NCBI GenBank assembly: GCA_050084985.1 | Contig: JBITNC010000001.1 | Location: 179,366,001 to 179,430,000 of the forward strand | DNA: 64,000 nucleotides | Reading direction: 5' to 3' | Source: Nageia nagi | Taxonomy: Eukaryota > Pinophyta | Position numbers and translations under genes: made by a program | Part shown: positions 1 through 10,194 of the stretch, piece after piece | How the letters are laid out: every line of letters starts with the position of its first letter | Position numbering within the stretch: the stretch's first letter is position 1 | The notes under the pieces: generated by a model | The model's input: only the letters and a program-made list of their open reading frames with translations | Database searches by the model: none | Told to the model about the DNA's origin: nothing

Positions 1-74
1 TATTATAGAAAAATATTGATGTGATATATGATTTGGAAAATGTTTCTTGTATCATGATCCATATATTTTGAAAC
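1..74 (-). pseudogene. Fragment of Ty3/gypsy gag, second copy
   Basis: Read on the minus strand, these bases encode the same gag stretch found at about 4826-4900 (motif FQ.IW.MIQ, then a serine-rich piece and FF.N). It is therefore a second, diverged copy of that gag, cut by the window edge on the left and by the LTR starting at 75 on the right. Too short to say more. Confidence 0.5.
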
Positions 75-385
75 TGTTGACACCTAAAAGTGGTCCCCTT
101 AACATGATCCTAGTTAGGTGCAACTTTACATACATGTCTAATCATATTTTATCATATTTCATTCATATTTTACCTTATTATCATATATTTCTCATGTTTT
201 ATTCTTATTTTTATGTTAGGTACATTGGAATGACTTCAACCTACATATAAGGGATTAAATGGTGATATCGCACCTAATATAAATGTAAGTATCTCTAACC
301 TAGGGAAAGCATATCAATATTACATATCAATAGTTTGTACCCTACACATGGGTGTTTTTAAATGCCACCTATTGATACTAGAATC
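75..385 (+). repeat. 5' LTR of gag-only element
   Basis: About 310 bp matching 3941-4245 with indels. It begins TGTTGACACC; similarity ends at CCACCTATTGA. Shared landmarks are ATGTTAGGTACA, GGTGATATC and AATATAAATGTAAGTATCTCTAA. Confidence 0.65.
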
Positions 386-1320
386 CTATTATCACTCAAG
401 AAAATACCTATCATCAATAATTTCCATCATATGCTTGGTTTGACATGTATCATCAATCATTGTTGGTAGATCTCATTCTATCATAATATTAGTTACCATG
501 CTAAAGTGCACATCCAAATTGAGTTCATTGAGACTAGCACCCATGCTAAGATTATTTTTGTAGCTATTGATGGGATTTGAACAACAAGGAACCTCTCTTT
601 GATAATTTTTTCATGCAAACCCTTGAATATGATACAAGTAAGGACACACATGTATTTATCCTACACTTGATTCCATCTCTTTAATGCATGCATCTGTTTT
701 ACATATTGACATCAATGTAATTCATAATTCTATGACTACACTATTATATTTATATTTTCCCATTATTCATGTATGTTTATTTTAGTTATATAGCTTAGAT
801 AATATGTACCTAAATTTTTATGTGTATTTAGTTCATTTAGGCCGAAACCCTAAGTGTACCAAAATACATATCAAAATATTAGCACACATTTTTTTATAGC
901 TTTTTCTTTCTCTTAATTAGGAGGAGAATAAAAGTACTTTTGAACCTATAATTCTACCATAATGTCAAAACTATTAAGGGTTTTATTTACACATTATATT
1001 CTTAAGGTATTTTTTGTTACTAGTAATGAAAATGCACATATTTCTAATAAGCGTGTAGCCAAGAAGACTCCCAAAAGAAGAAAACTTGGTAGACCAATGG
1101 TGGTTCAATGATGAAGTAAGAAAATTTGTACAAAAAAACCATCTATATATGTACAATAATAAATAACCAAATATGCTAATGATAATGCTTCAAATAGGGA
1201 GATTTTTGTAGAAATCTCTAATAATTCAGCATAAATAGTAAATCAAAGGGGTAATTCAAATAATACTACATATTAACCACCAAATGTAGAACCTCATATT
1301 ACAATTGAAGAAGAGATCAT
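386..1320. other. Leader region, no gene seen
   Basis: AT-rich sequence between the 5' LTR and the first decayed frame. No convincing reading frame and no clear tRNA-complementary primer site next to the LTR. Confidence 0.4.
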
Positions 1321-2560
1321 TTCTTGATTAGTGATGATGAGGTATTCAATAAATTTATGATTTCTAAGGAAAATAAGCATAGGTTCATCAAGCTTCTAAA
1401 TGGATTTCTAGTTGAAGATAAAGCTTATGTAGTTGACATACTTCAAGGCAAAGAAGTATTAAAGCAAAATTAATTATGGCATTCTAACAAGTACAAGGAG
1501 AACATACCTCCTAATGATATGACTCTCACATCAGTAAATATGAATTTATGATTCTTTGCAAATAGGTACTCACCCATTTTAAGTGTTTACCTATTTATCC
1601 TTCTAGATGTGAGCACAGGTACTCACATCAATATCAAAGCTAATCCTAGTGTGTACATTGAGCCTCAAGTAGAAATAGCAGTTCTAGTTCCTTACGTTAT
1701 CTCCATAATAGATGTAGACCAAGGAAATTAAGAAGAGCTTATTAGTATAATATACAACATTAGTGAATAAGTTTCTCAACCTAGCATATTGCAAGATTTT
1801 CTTCATCAAGAAACTTAGGTTGATAACTTAATCCCAACAAATAATATCAACAATATAACTACAAAAGATGAACAAAATTAACAAGATAAATAAGTTCCAA
1901 AATTTGATGATATAGATATGTTTGTTAATGATGAGTGTGATCAATAAGATCCTACAAATTATGAAGTAATCAACAAAATTCTTGAAGAGGTTGATACACC
2001 ATATCTTGATTAGTAAGAGGAAGATAACAAGATTAGATCCAAATTTCTTCATTTAGTAGATGACCTAGCCATTACAAACATGAGTATACCAAAGAAAATA
2101 TAATATTATAATTGGTTGCTTCAAAAGGTTAAAAATGATTACAAGAACAAGATATGATTATTTCAATGTAAGAATAAGCACCCAACCCAATGCACTTGCA
2201 CAAATGAGCAAATATATCAAGAAGAAAATGTTGATAGACTACTTTATCAAGCTATGTAGCCTATTACTAGATGGACTTAAGAAGAGAATAAAATCAAATA
2301 TGAAATTTTACTAAAGTGTAATAAGGATAATGTGATATTGATGCCTCATAAAGATAGAGAATGGTTAGTTTTATCAACTTCGCACAATATCATTCATCAT
2401 AGAAATGATAAAACTAGAGCTTTCCAACATTGAAAGAAGGACAATATTCTTAAAAATCATTATAAAATGCAAGGAAAAATATTTAGGTAACTATACCAAT
2501 GCCAACATCAGAAAGAGAATTACCAATGATAACTCTAGAAAGATATGAGGGTATATAGCA
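1321..2560 (+). pseudogene. Decayed long frame upstream of gag, unknown family
   Basis: One frame (phase of 1321) is continuously protein-like for about 400 codons. Nearly all interruptions are TAA, TAG or TGA codons that a single C-to-T change would make from Gln or Arg codons. Readable stretches include LNGFLVEDKAYVVDILQGK near 1400, YIEPQVEIAVLVPYVISI near 1660 and acidic Asn/Asp/Gln-rich sequence from 1800 to 2000. A Cys-containing piece (QCKNKHPTQCTC) lies near 2170. I do not recognise the family. Its place between the LTR and gag resembles the extra ORF1 of Ogre/Tat-type Ty3 elements, but that is only positional analogy. Confidence 0.5.
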
Positions 2561-2639
2561 AAAAGTATTGAAAATAGAAAAATATCAAGGTCTAGATCCC
2601 CAATGAAATGAAGATAATAATCCCTTATGTATATGAATT

Positions 2640-3600
2640 AGATCTACCATTCTACATTCTAGCAAATCTTTGAAGTTTACAAAATTTGATGGTATTACTA
2701 ATCCTTATCTTCATTTATGTATTTTCTTCTATGAAGCATCATTAATCATTATTTATGAGGACTTTCTTGCAAAGTTATTTCCTTTTTCTTTAAAAGGAGA
2801 AGATACAGAATGGTTTGGCAAGTTACCACATGCTACCATTAATAATTTTGCTCAATTGAAGACTATATTTTGTGATCATTATCATATTCACATTGTGAAA
2901 AATGTAACATTTAGTGATTTCCTGAAACTAAATGATAATCCATTAAGTCATTTATTATATTTTGGATTAAAAAGACTAATTAAGTTTTTGAAGATAAATA
3001 GTATGAAAATCCTATCCTTCATTGAGGCTCTTTTGATAGAATGCTTTGACTATCATAAGTTAGCTCTTTAGGAATTTCTACAAGCATTATTAGAAAAAAT
3101 AAAGGTTTAACATTATATATGGATAATAGAAACCAAAATCAAAGAAAAAATAGAATAAATCACCTTTACAACCTTAACATTGGTACAAAAAGGAATAGTC
3201 CTAAGAAGCATAAATAGTAGCCAAAGTAGAATCAGTACAAACACACAGTAGTAGCAAATGAAGTTAGAAAGGTGGAAAAAGATGTAAAATTAATCTACAT
3301 AGAATGTCAAAAATTTCCTAGATAGAAATTCATGCCTATACATGATGATATTGAAGAAGTCAAAAAGGTCTTGATCAAGAACAAACTGCTAGTTCCATCA
3401 CCCAAGTATATAACTTAGTCATCCTTTATAGTAGGTGTGCTAAGAAAGTATAAATTAGATGAGTTATATCAATATCACCAATATCAAGGATATGCAACAA
3501 AGTATTATGTATGGCTACTTAACATGATTCAGGATTTGATCAATCAAAAGGTGTCTTTTTCAAAACCTAAATCAAATGAAAAGCCAAACTAATTATGAGG
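2640..3600 (+). pseudogene. gag: Ty3/gypsy gag (retrotransposon capsid) remnant
   Basis: The best part is an open stretch at 2670-3071. It starts KFTKFDGITNPYLHLCIF and continues with FPFSLKGEDTEWFGKLP and FAQLKTIF, the order and spacing of the plant retrotransposon gag domain. After the stop at 3069-3071, further gag-like sequence continues in pieces to a degenerate zinc-knuckle-like tail near 3460-3590 (pattern YH...GYATKY...I.DLI). There is no initiator ATG at the open stretch, since it opens within a longer decayed frame. Capsid function is inferred from family; the copy is dead. Confidence 0.65.
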
Positions 3601-3927
3601 TCCTTAGCATGAGAAGAATAAGAACATGGGAATATTTAATAATATATTCCTCAATTTTGTCAAATCTAAATCATCAAAAAAAGCATCAACTTTGTGAGTA
3701 ATTTTTTATCTCATTTTTAGGTCTCAATATTTTCTCTTGATTGATTCTACTTCATGCAATCCATTACATCTCTCAAATAAGGAAAAGAGGGAGTAATATA
3801 CATCATAAATCCTTCATGATTTAGATATTTATATAGCTAAACCAACAAAGTATATAATTTTAATTCTCTCTACCTTTACTTCCTTTGCAAGCAATATCAT
3901 TTCAAAATTCAATTTAATTAGACTTAC

Positions 3928-3938
3928 AAATGGGGGCA
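3928..3938 (+). promoter_or_regulatory. Polypurine tract before 3' LTR
   Basis: AAATGGGGGCA directly precedes TC and then the LTR start TGTTGACACC at 3941. Position and composition fit the plus-strand priming site of an LTR element. Confidence 0.55.
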
Positions 3939-3940
3939 TC

Positions 3941-4245
3941 TGTTGACACCTAAAAGTGGTCCCCTTAACATGGTTCCACTTACAAAAAAACTTTACATAA
4001 ATGTCTTAATCATGTTTAATAATATTTTAGTCATATTTTACCTTATTATAACATATTTCTTAGGTTGAATTCTTTTTTTTTATGTTAGGTACACCAGGAA
4101 GACATCAACCTTCATTTAAAGGAATCACATGGTGATATCATGTCTAATATAAATGTAAGTATCTCTAATATGGGGAAAGCATATCAAGATTATATCTCCA
4201 TAATTGAGACCCTAAACTTGGGTATTTATAAATTCCACCTATTGA
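3941..4245 (+). repeat. 3' LTR of gag-only element
   Basis: Pairs with 75-385. Begins TGTTGACACCTAAAAGTGG after the polypurine tract and ends near CCACCTATTGA. Confidence 0.65.
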
Positions 4246-5423
4246 ACTTTAGCTTGGGATGGATGTTATGGAAAAATATTGATAGGTTTTGCTTCCTCAT
4301 TGAAAATGACATTCATCGTGAGAGGTTCTAATTCTTTTGAATCCACTACACCACTTCATACTGTATGCTCATGTCATCTAGTAATTTCCTAATTATTTCC
4401 TTATGATAAAAAAAGCATCAATTTTGTGATCTTTAACTTTATGATATTCATAAAATTCTACTTCATTGTACAAACTAGGTTTATCATCATGAGGACCTAA
4501 CTCTTATTTTGGACTAGGTTTTATCAATTCCTTTCATAGATAATCTTTGAACATAATGGAAGGAGCTAAGAGTAACCTTGGATTTTCCTAAAATTTTGCT
4601 TTGCTTAACTCTTTTGTTTCTCTTTAGTTTGTGGTTCATCTATGGAATGTACCTCTTTATATTCTTTTTTTTTTTAATATCTCCCTCCTTTTATCTCTTT
4701 GGGAATATATCCATATTTTAATCCACCCATTTCAACTAAGCATTTCTTTTTCTATGTTATCCTATTTACAATCTTAGTGAATGGAAGGATCATTTAATCA
4801 AAGGTTGTGAACTTTAACTTAGGATGGATGTTATGAAAAAACATTTATGTGATATGTGATTTGGATAATGGTTTTTGTATCATGCTCCATATCTTTTGAA
4901 ACCTTTATCCAAATTTGTTAAATATTTCATTTGGACCTTGAATAACACCTACTAAATTTAAAACTATCATTTTCACAGAATCATGATATATGGAATCCAT
5001 GTAGAATTCTAATATATGTTGTGCATAGTAATTAATGAACTTAGTAGGCAAAGAGAAGTAACAATTTAGTGAACCACCCTTGAATGTAGTTGGGTAATAT
5101 TTTACCATCAAAGTATCATCCATTCCAAAATTCAATTCAAATTTCATCTCAAAATCCTTAATGTGATCCATGGGATCTCCTTAATCCTGATATGTATCAA
5201 ACATAGGCTCCACTTTAAGATAAGGTTTTTTAGAGTTACAAGTTTTATCACATAGTGTATTTGAATCACTAGAGTTAGTTGGGAAAATTCTAATTGACTT
5301 GTTGTTTCCACCAATGTTGAAGCTTTCACTTCTATCATCATTTTCATAAAGCATTTTATTTAGGTTATCTTTGGTTGCATCATCAAAGCTATTGAACATG
5401 GCAAGAAACTCAACTAGTTGCAT
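4246..5423 (-). pseudogene. gag: Ty3/gypsy gag remnant, minus strand
   Basis: Reading right to left, an N-terminal piece (5423-5181; starts MQLVEFLAMF) runs through one in-frame TAA into the capsid core (about 5171-4905; DPMDHIKDFEMKF, then YYPTTFKGGSLNCYF). A middle part follows (about 4905-4700; FQKIWSMIQKPLSKS) and a C-terminal zinc-binding-like part (about 4520-4400; EVEFYEYHKVKDHKIDAF). The domain order is that of a Ty3/gypsy gag of the same general type as the one at 2640-3600. It is broken by several stops. No LTR pair could be assigned. Confidence 0.6.
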
Positions 5424-6482
5424 ACTTTAAATACTTTAAATATAATACCAATCCTATCCAAAACCCTAGGATTTTTGGTACAACTATTTATACACATAAT
5501 ATCATTCATATGCTCAAATTCCCTATTGAATTAATTTCTTCTTTGTACATATATACTATTTGTTTATTTTCATTTGTATTCATTAATAAAAAAAAACTAA
5601 CCAAATCATATCAAATTATATAGAATTCATAACAGTGTCACTACATGGAGCTCTCTACTAGTAGGGGCATGGTGACCATCATGGTATGTATTCCTGATTT
5701 TTTATATTAAATTTCTTTTACTAGTAAATTTATATGCTTATGGTTTTTCTTCTTTGATTCTCTACCAAGGGTTATTTCCCTCCATAACATTTGAAAAAAA
5801 TACATTTTTAAAGAGTCTTTGATATGTTTATAAACCCTATTACAAATTTACCAGTTTGGGGCATTGTTCAAGAATGTTTAGGGTTTAGGGTAAATATACA
5901 ATATTCTATTTCTTCTACTATTTGTTGCAATCTATGGAACTATCTTTGCATCATACATCTTGTCAAACAATTCCTATAGCCTATTATACTCTTCCTCATT
6001 TTTTATAAATCTCCAACAAAAAAATGTTTGTTACCATAAGCCCCCAGACTCCTACATTCTTATTTATATACATAGCAAAACTCATTTTAATCAAGGCAAA
6101 TGATATTTAGTTTAGGTTTATACTAAAAGGTTGTAAATAAGGGTTTAAATGATGATCAAATGGTTGGATCATGTAGCATGGTTTCCCTCTACAATCTTTC
6201 TATGTATTTTGGATCCTTATTAATGTAAATACTAATTTCCTAGTGCATTTTTATCACTACAAATACTAGTTATTTTTAGTTAAAAATATGAATTTTGTAC
6301 ATTAGATTGAATATGTAGTTATTACTACAAAGTGGTTAGTTCCCTAAAGTAAAGTCTATAATCTCTATGTTATTCATAATTTTAGTCCACTTATAAAAAC
6401 TTTCTTGCTCTAGATTGTAAATTATTTGTAAGCTTGGACTCAAACTTATAAACCCTTCATATTTGTAACTTTTAACCTTTAA
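5424..6482. repeat. Non-coding; dispersed repeat shared with 9400-10040
   Basis: No gene seen. The segment around 5805-5890 (GAGTCTTTGATATGTTTATAAACC and following) is similar to 9430-9490 and to 9975-10010. Sequence near 5640-5690 also resembles 10010-10035. This is a dispersed, possibly LTR-derived, repeat of unknown type. Confidence 0.4.
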
Positions 6483-6487
6483 GTTAG
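6483..6487 (+). other. Target-site duplication, left copy (GTTAG)
   Basis: GTTAG immediately before the LTR start at 6488 is repeated exactly at 9280-9284 after the right LTR. Confidence 0.9.
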
Positions 6488-6859
6488 TGTTAGGTCCCTA
6501 TACTACTCATGTAACCCATATATTGTTATTATGTGTCCCATAGAAGTCCACTATGGTTATTGTTATTCCATTACATTATTATTGTTATGTCGGCCAGACA
6601 TTATTATTATTATGTCGGCTAGTGTCCTTTCATTGTAGTGGCACCTGTTGGACTCCTATATATACTAAGGAGGTATTATCATTTGTATTGTCTATTATTG
6701 AGTAATTGATGTGATATAAAGGAGGTTGCCCCCTTAAAGTGGCTTATTACAAAGGAGGTTGCCCCTCAAAGTGGCTTATTATATATTTTATATCTTACTC
6801 AACACGTTGAGCTCTTTCTATCATGATTTTATTCTATTTTGGGAACTTTGTTCATAACA
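6488..6859 (+). repeat. 5' LTR, 372 bp
   Basis: TGTTAGGTCCC to GTTCATAACA, the same length as the right copy and differing at scattered sites. It contains a TATA-like CTATATATACTAAG near 6655 and two nearby direct copies of AAAGGAGGTTGCCCC followed by AAAGTGGCTTATTA (about 6718-6780). Confidence 0.92.
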
Positions 6860-6861
6860 TT

Positions 6862-6873
6862 TGGTATCAGAGC
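6862..6873 (+). promoter_or_regulatory. Primer-binding site (initiator tRNA-Met)
   Basis: TGGTATCAGAGC, two bases after the LTR end, is the classical sequence complementary to plant initiator tRNA-Met used by LTR retrotransposons. Confidence 0.93.
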
Positions 6874-7952
6874 AAATGATTCTAGGGTTTCACAGCTCAA
6901 AACTAGTCATTGTGGCATTTTCACTACTAATTTGGTTTTACAAAGATTTAGATTATTAAATTTTTTGGGTTTTTAGAAGACATACCAAAGAAGTTTTAGT
7001 TTAAATTTCATATCCTAACTCGCTAAATTTCTCAAGTTACACTTGGAGAAAGTTAAGGTTTGTGACTAGTATCAAAAGTAGGTTTGAAACAGGTGTTCTA
7101 GATAAAAAGGGTATATCTGAAGTTTTATAGCTCCAAACTAGGTGAAACCTATTTTATTGGTTATTTTATATACTGAAGTTTATCTGTTACAATTTTCAAG
7201 GTTTAAGAATAAATAGGTGACACAATGCACTTCGTACAATTTCATTCTTCAAAAAAATCCAAAAATCAGCACATTTTGGGAAAATTGCAGCCATTTCCTC
7301 TTGGACTATCAAAATTTGACAAAATATATGGCATTGAAAATAAGACATCTGAGGCTACCACAGGTAGAAATGTCAGACTCTAAAGGGATGAAATTTCATA
7401 TTTACATTAGTTGGAAGGTCAGATAATAGAATAGTCTCCAAATCATGGTTTAAAAAGGTACAATTTATTTATTTATTTTTTAAATTTGCATATATTTTGA
7501 TTGGAAGGTCTATTTGAGGTGATTCATAAGCTATTGGAAAGAGAAGAAAGAGGAGAGTCTTGTAGGTATATATGTGTTTTGGCATCTTTAAACATAGGAG
7601 CTATTGTTACTTTGCTAGCACTGCATCCCGAGGAATTATGGTCTCCTACAATGTACTCGCAGTATATCGCTTAGGCCACTGTTGGATTCTCTCATGTACC
7701 TTGAGTATATAGAGAGGCCATCATCATCATGCACATACATTGTATATAGAGAGGTCCTTTAGGATTCCCTCACATACCATGAGTATATTAGCAAGGGCCC
7801 TTTTCGAACGGTTGTGCATTAGATAGCACTAGCACAGATTTGAGCTCCCATGTACCTTGTGTATATAGGGATACCCCTAGAATCTTGAAACCAACCAAGT
7901 TAACCTTTTGACCATATGGGAAATTCCTACTCCATAGTAATACTTAGTCAAA
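6874..7952. other. Leader of gag-only element, no gene seen
   Basis: About 1.1 kb between primer site and gag. It has diverged internal copies of a phrase like TCCCATGTACCTTGAGTATATAG at about 7695, 7770 and 7850. Short open frames here have no recognisable content. Confidence 0.5.
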
Positions 7953-8879
7953 ATGCCATAAAAAAAAATTGCTACACCAACTAGACCTCTAAAGGGTTCA
8001 TCCATGACTATAGCATAAAGTGAAGACATATTCTTCCGAATAGCCCAAGTGGAAGAATTGGTTAAAGGGTGTGTAAAAAAGGGTGATATGGGGGAATTAA
8101 AAAGGGATTTGACAAAAGAGTTGGTGACTAAAATGGATCAAAATATGGAAAAGATTTTTCAACTCATACAAAACCTAGAGGGAAATATTCCTAAAGATGT
8201 TGATATGACCCAGGGTTATCAGGAAAATAAGGATATTGTTCAAGGAGATAAACCCTTCATTAATAAGCCTAATTCAGGAGGATATGCTTCTACTAATGGA
8301 AGTAATCAAGCATGGTTCTCAAGGGGAATACAAATCCCCAAGATCAACATGAGGAAGTTTGATGTAAGGGACCCCATCACTTGGATATTTCAAATGGAGC
8401 ACTTTTTTGATCTACACCAAGTACCAACATCACAAAAAGTAACTATTGCATCCTTGTATCTAGAGCCTAAGTAGGTTGTATGGTACCAATGGCTTTGTGA
8501 AAGTAAAAATGGTTCTATTATATCTTGGTCCATTTTTATAGAGGAACTGATAGCCTACCATGAGGATGTTAATAATAATTCCTTCTTTACTCAATTGACA
8601 AATCTAAGGCAAAAAGGTTTAGTGATGGAGCACATTCAACAATTTCAAAAGTTGAGTCTTAAAGTGAATGACATACCAGATGATAGATTATTGGATCTCT
8701 TTATGGGAACCTTAAAGGATAACAATCAACATGAGGTGCATCTATTTGAACCAACATCCTTAGAGATGGCTTTTAGGATGGTAAGGAAGGTTGAAAGTAA
8801 AAATATGGCAATGGCTGAATATTCCACATGGGAAGATGAGAAATTTCTACAGAAGCATCCAGAACTACTAAAATGTTGA
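7953..8879 (+). pseudogene. gag: Gag of TR-GAG element, three premature stops
   Basis: In one frame from ATG 7953 to TGA 8877-8879 there are 308 codons with only three stops: TAA 7959, TAA 8016 and TAG 8472. All lie where a Gln codon (CAA/CAG) is plausible. A second in-frame ATG lies at 8004. The N-terminal third is charged (IFFRIAQVEELVKG). The capsid core reads PKINMRKFDVRDPITWIFQM, then VVWYQWLCESKNGSIISWS, then FTQLTNLRQKGLV, the usual retrotransposon gag layout. No CCHC zinc knuckle follows; the frame ends just before the polypurine tract. The product would be a capsid protein that packages RNA; here it is disabled. Confidence 0.85.
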
Positions 8880-8893
8880 GGACAACATTTTTT

Positions 8894-8905
8894 GAAGGAG
8901 AGGGG
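8894..8905 (+). promoter_or_regulatory. Polypurine tract
   Basis: GAAGGAGAGGGG, two bases upstream of the right LTR start (TGTTAGG at 8908). Confidence 0.85.
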
Positions 8906-8907
8906 CA

Positions 8908-9279
8908 TGTTAGGTCCCTATACTACTCATGTAACCCATATATTATTATTATGTGTTCCATAGAAGTCCATTATGGTTATTGTTATTCCCTTACATTATT
9001 ATTGTTATGTCGGCCAGACATTATTATTGTTATGTCGGCTAGTGTCCTTTCATTGTAGTGGCACCCCTTGGACTCCTATATATACTAAGGAGGTATTATC
9101 ATTTGCATTGTCTATTATTGAGTAATTGATGTGATATAAAGGAGGTTTCCCCCTCGAAGTGGCTTATTACAAAGGAGGTTGCCCCTCGAAGTGGCTTATT
9201 ATAGATTTTATCTCTTATTCAATGCGTTGAGCTCTTTCTATCATGATTTTATGCTATTTTGGGAACTTTATTCATAACA
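8908..9279 (+). repeat. 3' LTR, 372 bp
   Basis: Pairs base for base in length with 6488-6859; starts TGTTAGG, ends CATAACA, followed by the second GTTAG. Confidence 0.92.
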
Positions 9280-9284
9280 GTTAG
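9280..9284 (+). other. Target-site duplication, right copy (GTTAG)
   Basis: Exact repeat of 6483-6487, directly after the 3' LTR. Confidence 0.9.
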
Positions 9285-10190
9285 GGTTTATCTTTCACTT
9301 GTAGGAACTATCCTTCTCTAGAGATTAACAATTAGATGTAAAATAACAACTCCCACATTAATGATTTTTTAATAAATTCTTTATTTTGAAAAGTTAATCT
9401 ATTCAATATATGAAGAAACATAGTTTTAATGAGTCTTTGATGTATTTATAAACCACATTGCAAATTTATTAGCTTGGGATATTATTTGAGAATTTTGGGA
9501 AAGGTGAATTGAAATAGTTCAAATTATGCTACTATTTGTTGCATTCCATCTCCTATAAGAAAAATATTTACCCTTTTATGAACTTCAATCCAACTTCATT
9601 AATATCCTTACTCCATCATCATCCTAGTTTCCCACTTTAGCATAAATATTTGAAATAAGAACATAAGATAAAGCATATTTAGTCTCTAGAAAATAAAATA
9701 TTTCTTCCATAAGTCCCTCGATTCCTACATTCTTATGTGATGTAAAAGCACCAAGGATAAACATCCACACACACAATTTAGTTTTTTTTGTGCATATTAG
9801 CAATAACTTTCATAGCTTACTCAAGTGTTTCATTAGATGAAAGAGTTTAATTGCATCATTGTTGTATCCTTGAATTGCATATCCTCCACTCATTTCATTC
9901 TATGAATTTTTGTTTTCATCATGTCTAGTAGGTAACTCAAAACCATAACATATGATAGAAAAATGACTTCAATAAGTCTTTGATGTATTTATAAACCCTG
10001 TTACTAGTTCATTCTATCCACGATGGTATGTGCCATATACTACACATTTATTCTTTTATTATTTTATGTGGGTAGTACAAGTATACATTGATTTTATTTT
10101 ATGATTCACTAATGTATATACTGATACTTATAATGTTCATCACAAGCCCTTATGAAAATCATCATACACCTTATTGAAAAGGAATTTAGG
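9285..10190. repeat. Non-coding; dispersed repeat sequence
   Basis: No gene seen. It contains two copies of the GTCTTTGATGTATTTATAAACC phrase (9435, 9978), also present at 5815. Confidence 0.4.
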
Positions 10191-10194
10191 AGAA

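Larger units (their letters stand above)
75..4245 (+). mobile_element. Gag-only LTR retrotransposon with extra upstream frame
   Basis: Two direct repeats starting TGTTGACACCTAAAAGTGG lie at 75-~385 and 3941-~4245. The right copy directly follows a purine-rich AAATGGGGGCA stretch, the expected polypurine tract. Between them, on the same strand, are a long decayed frame (about 1321-2560) and a gag (about 2640-3600). No protease, RT or integrase was seen, so it looks non-autonomous: a terminal-repeat element keeping only gag. LTR 3' ends are eroded (no clear CA), no primer site was recognised and no target duplication was found. The flanks are minus-strand gag DNA from another element. Confidence 0.6.
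6488..9279 (+). mobile_element. Complete non-autonomous gag-only LTR element (TR-GAG type)
   Basis: All structural parts are visible: two 372-bp LTRs (6488-6859, 8908-9279) starting TGTTAGG and ending ATAACA, exact 5-bp target duplications GTTAG, a tRNA-Met-type primer site, a polypurine tract, and one gag frame that stops 28 bp before the right LTR. No protease, RT, RNase H or integrase can be fitted into the 2.05-kb interior. It matches the described terminal-repeat-with-gag class, which depends on enzymes from a partner element. The LTRs are nearly identical, so insertion is recent compared with its neighbours, yet gag already carries three stops. Confidence 0.9.
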
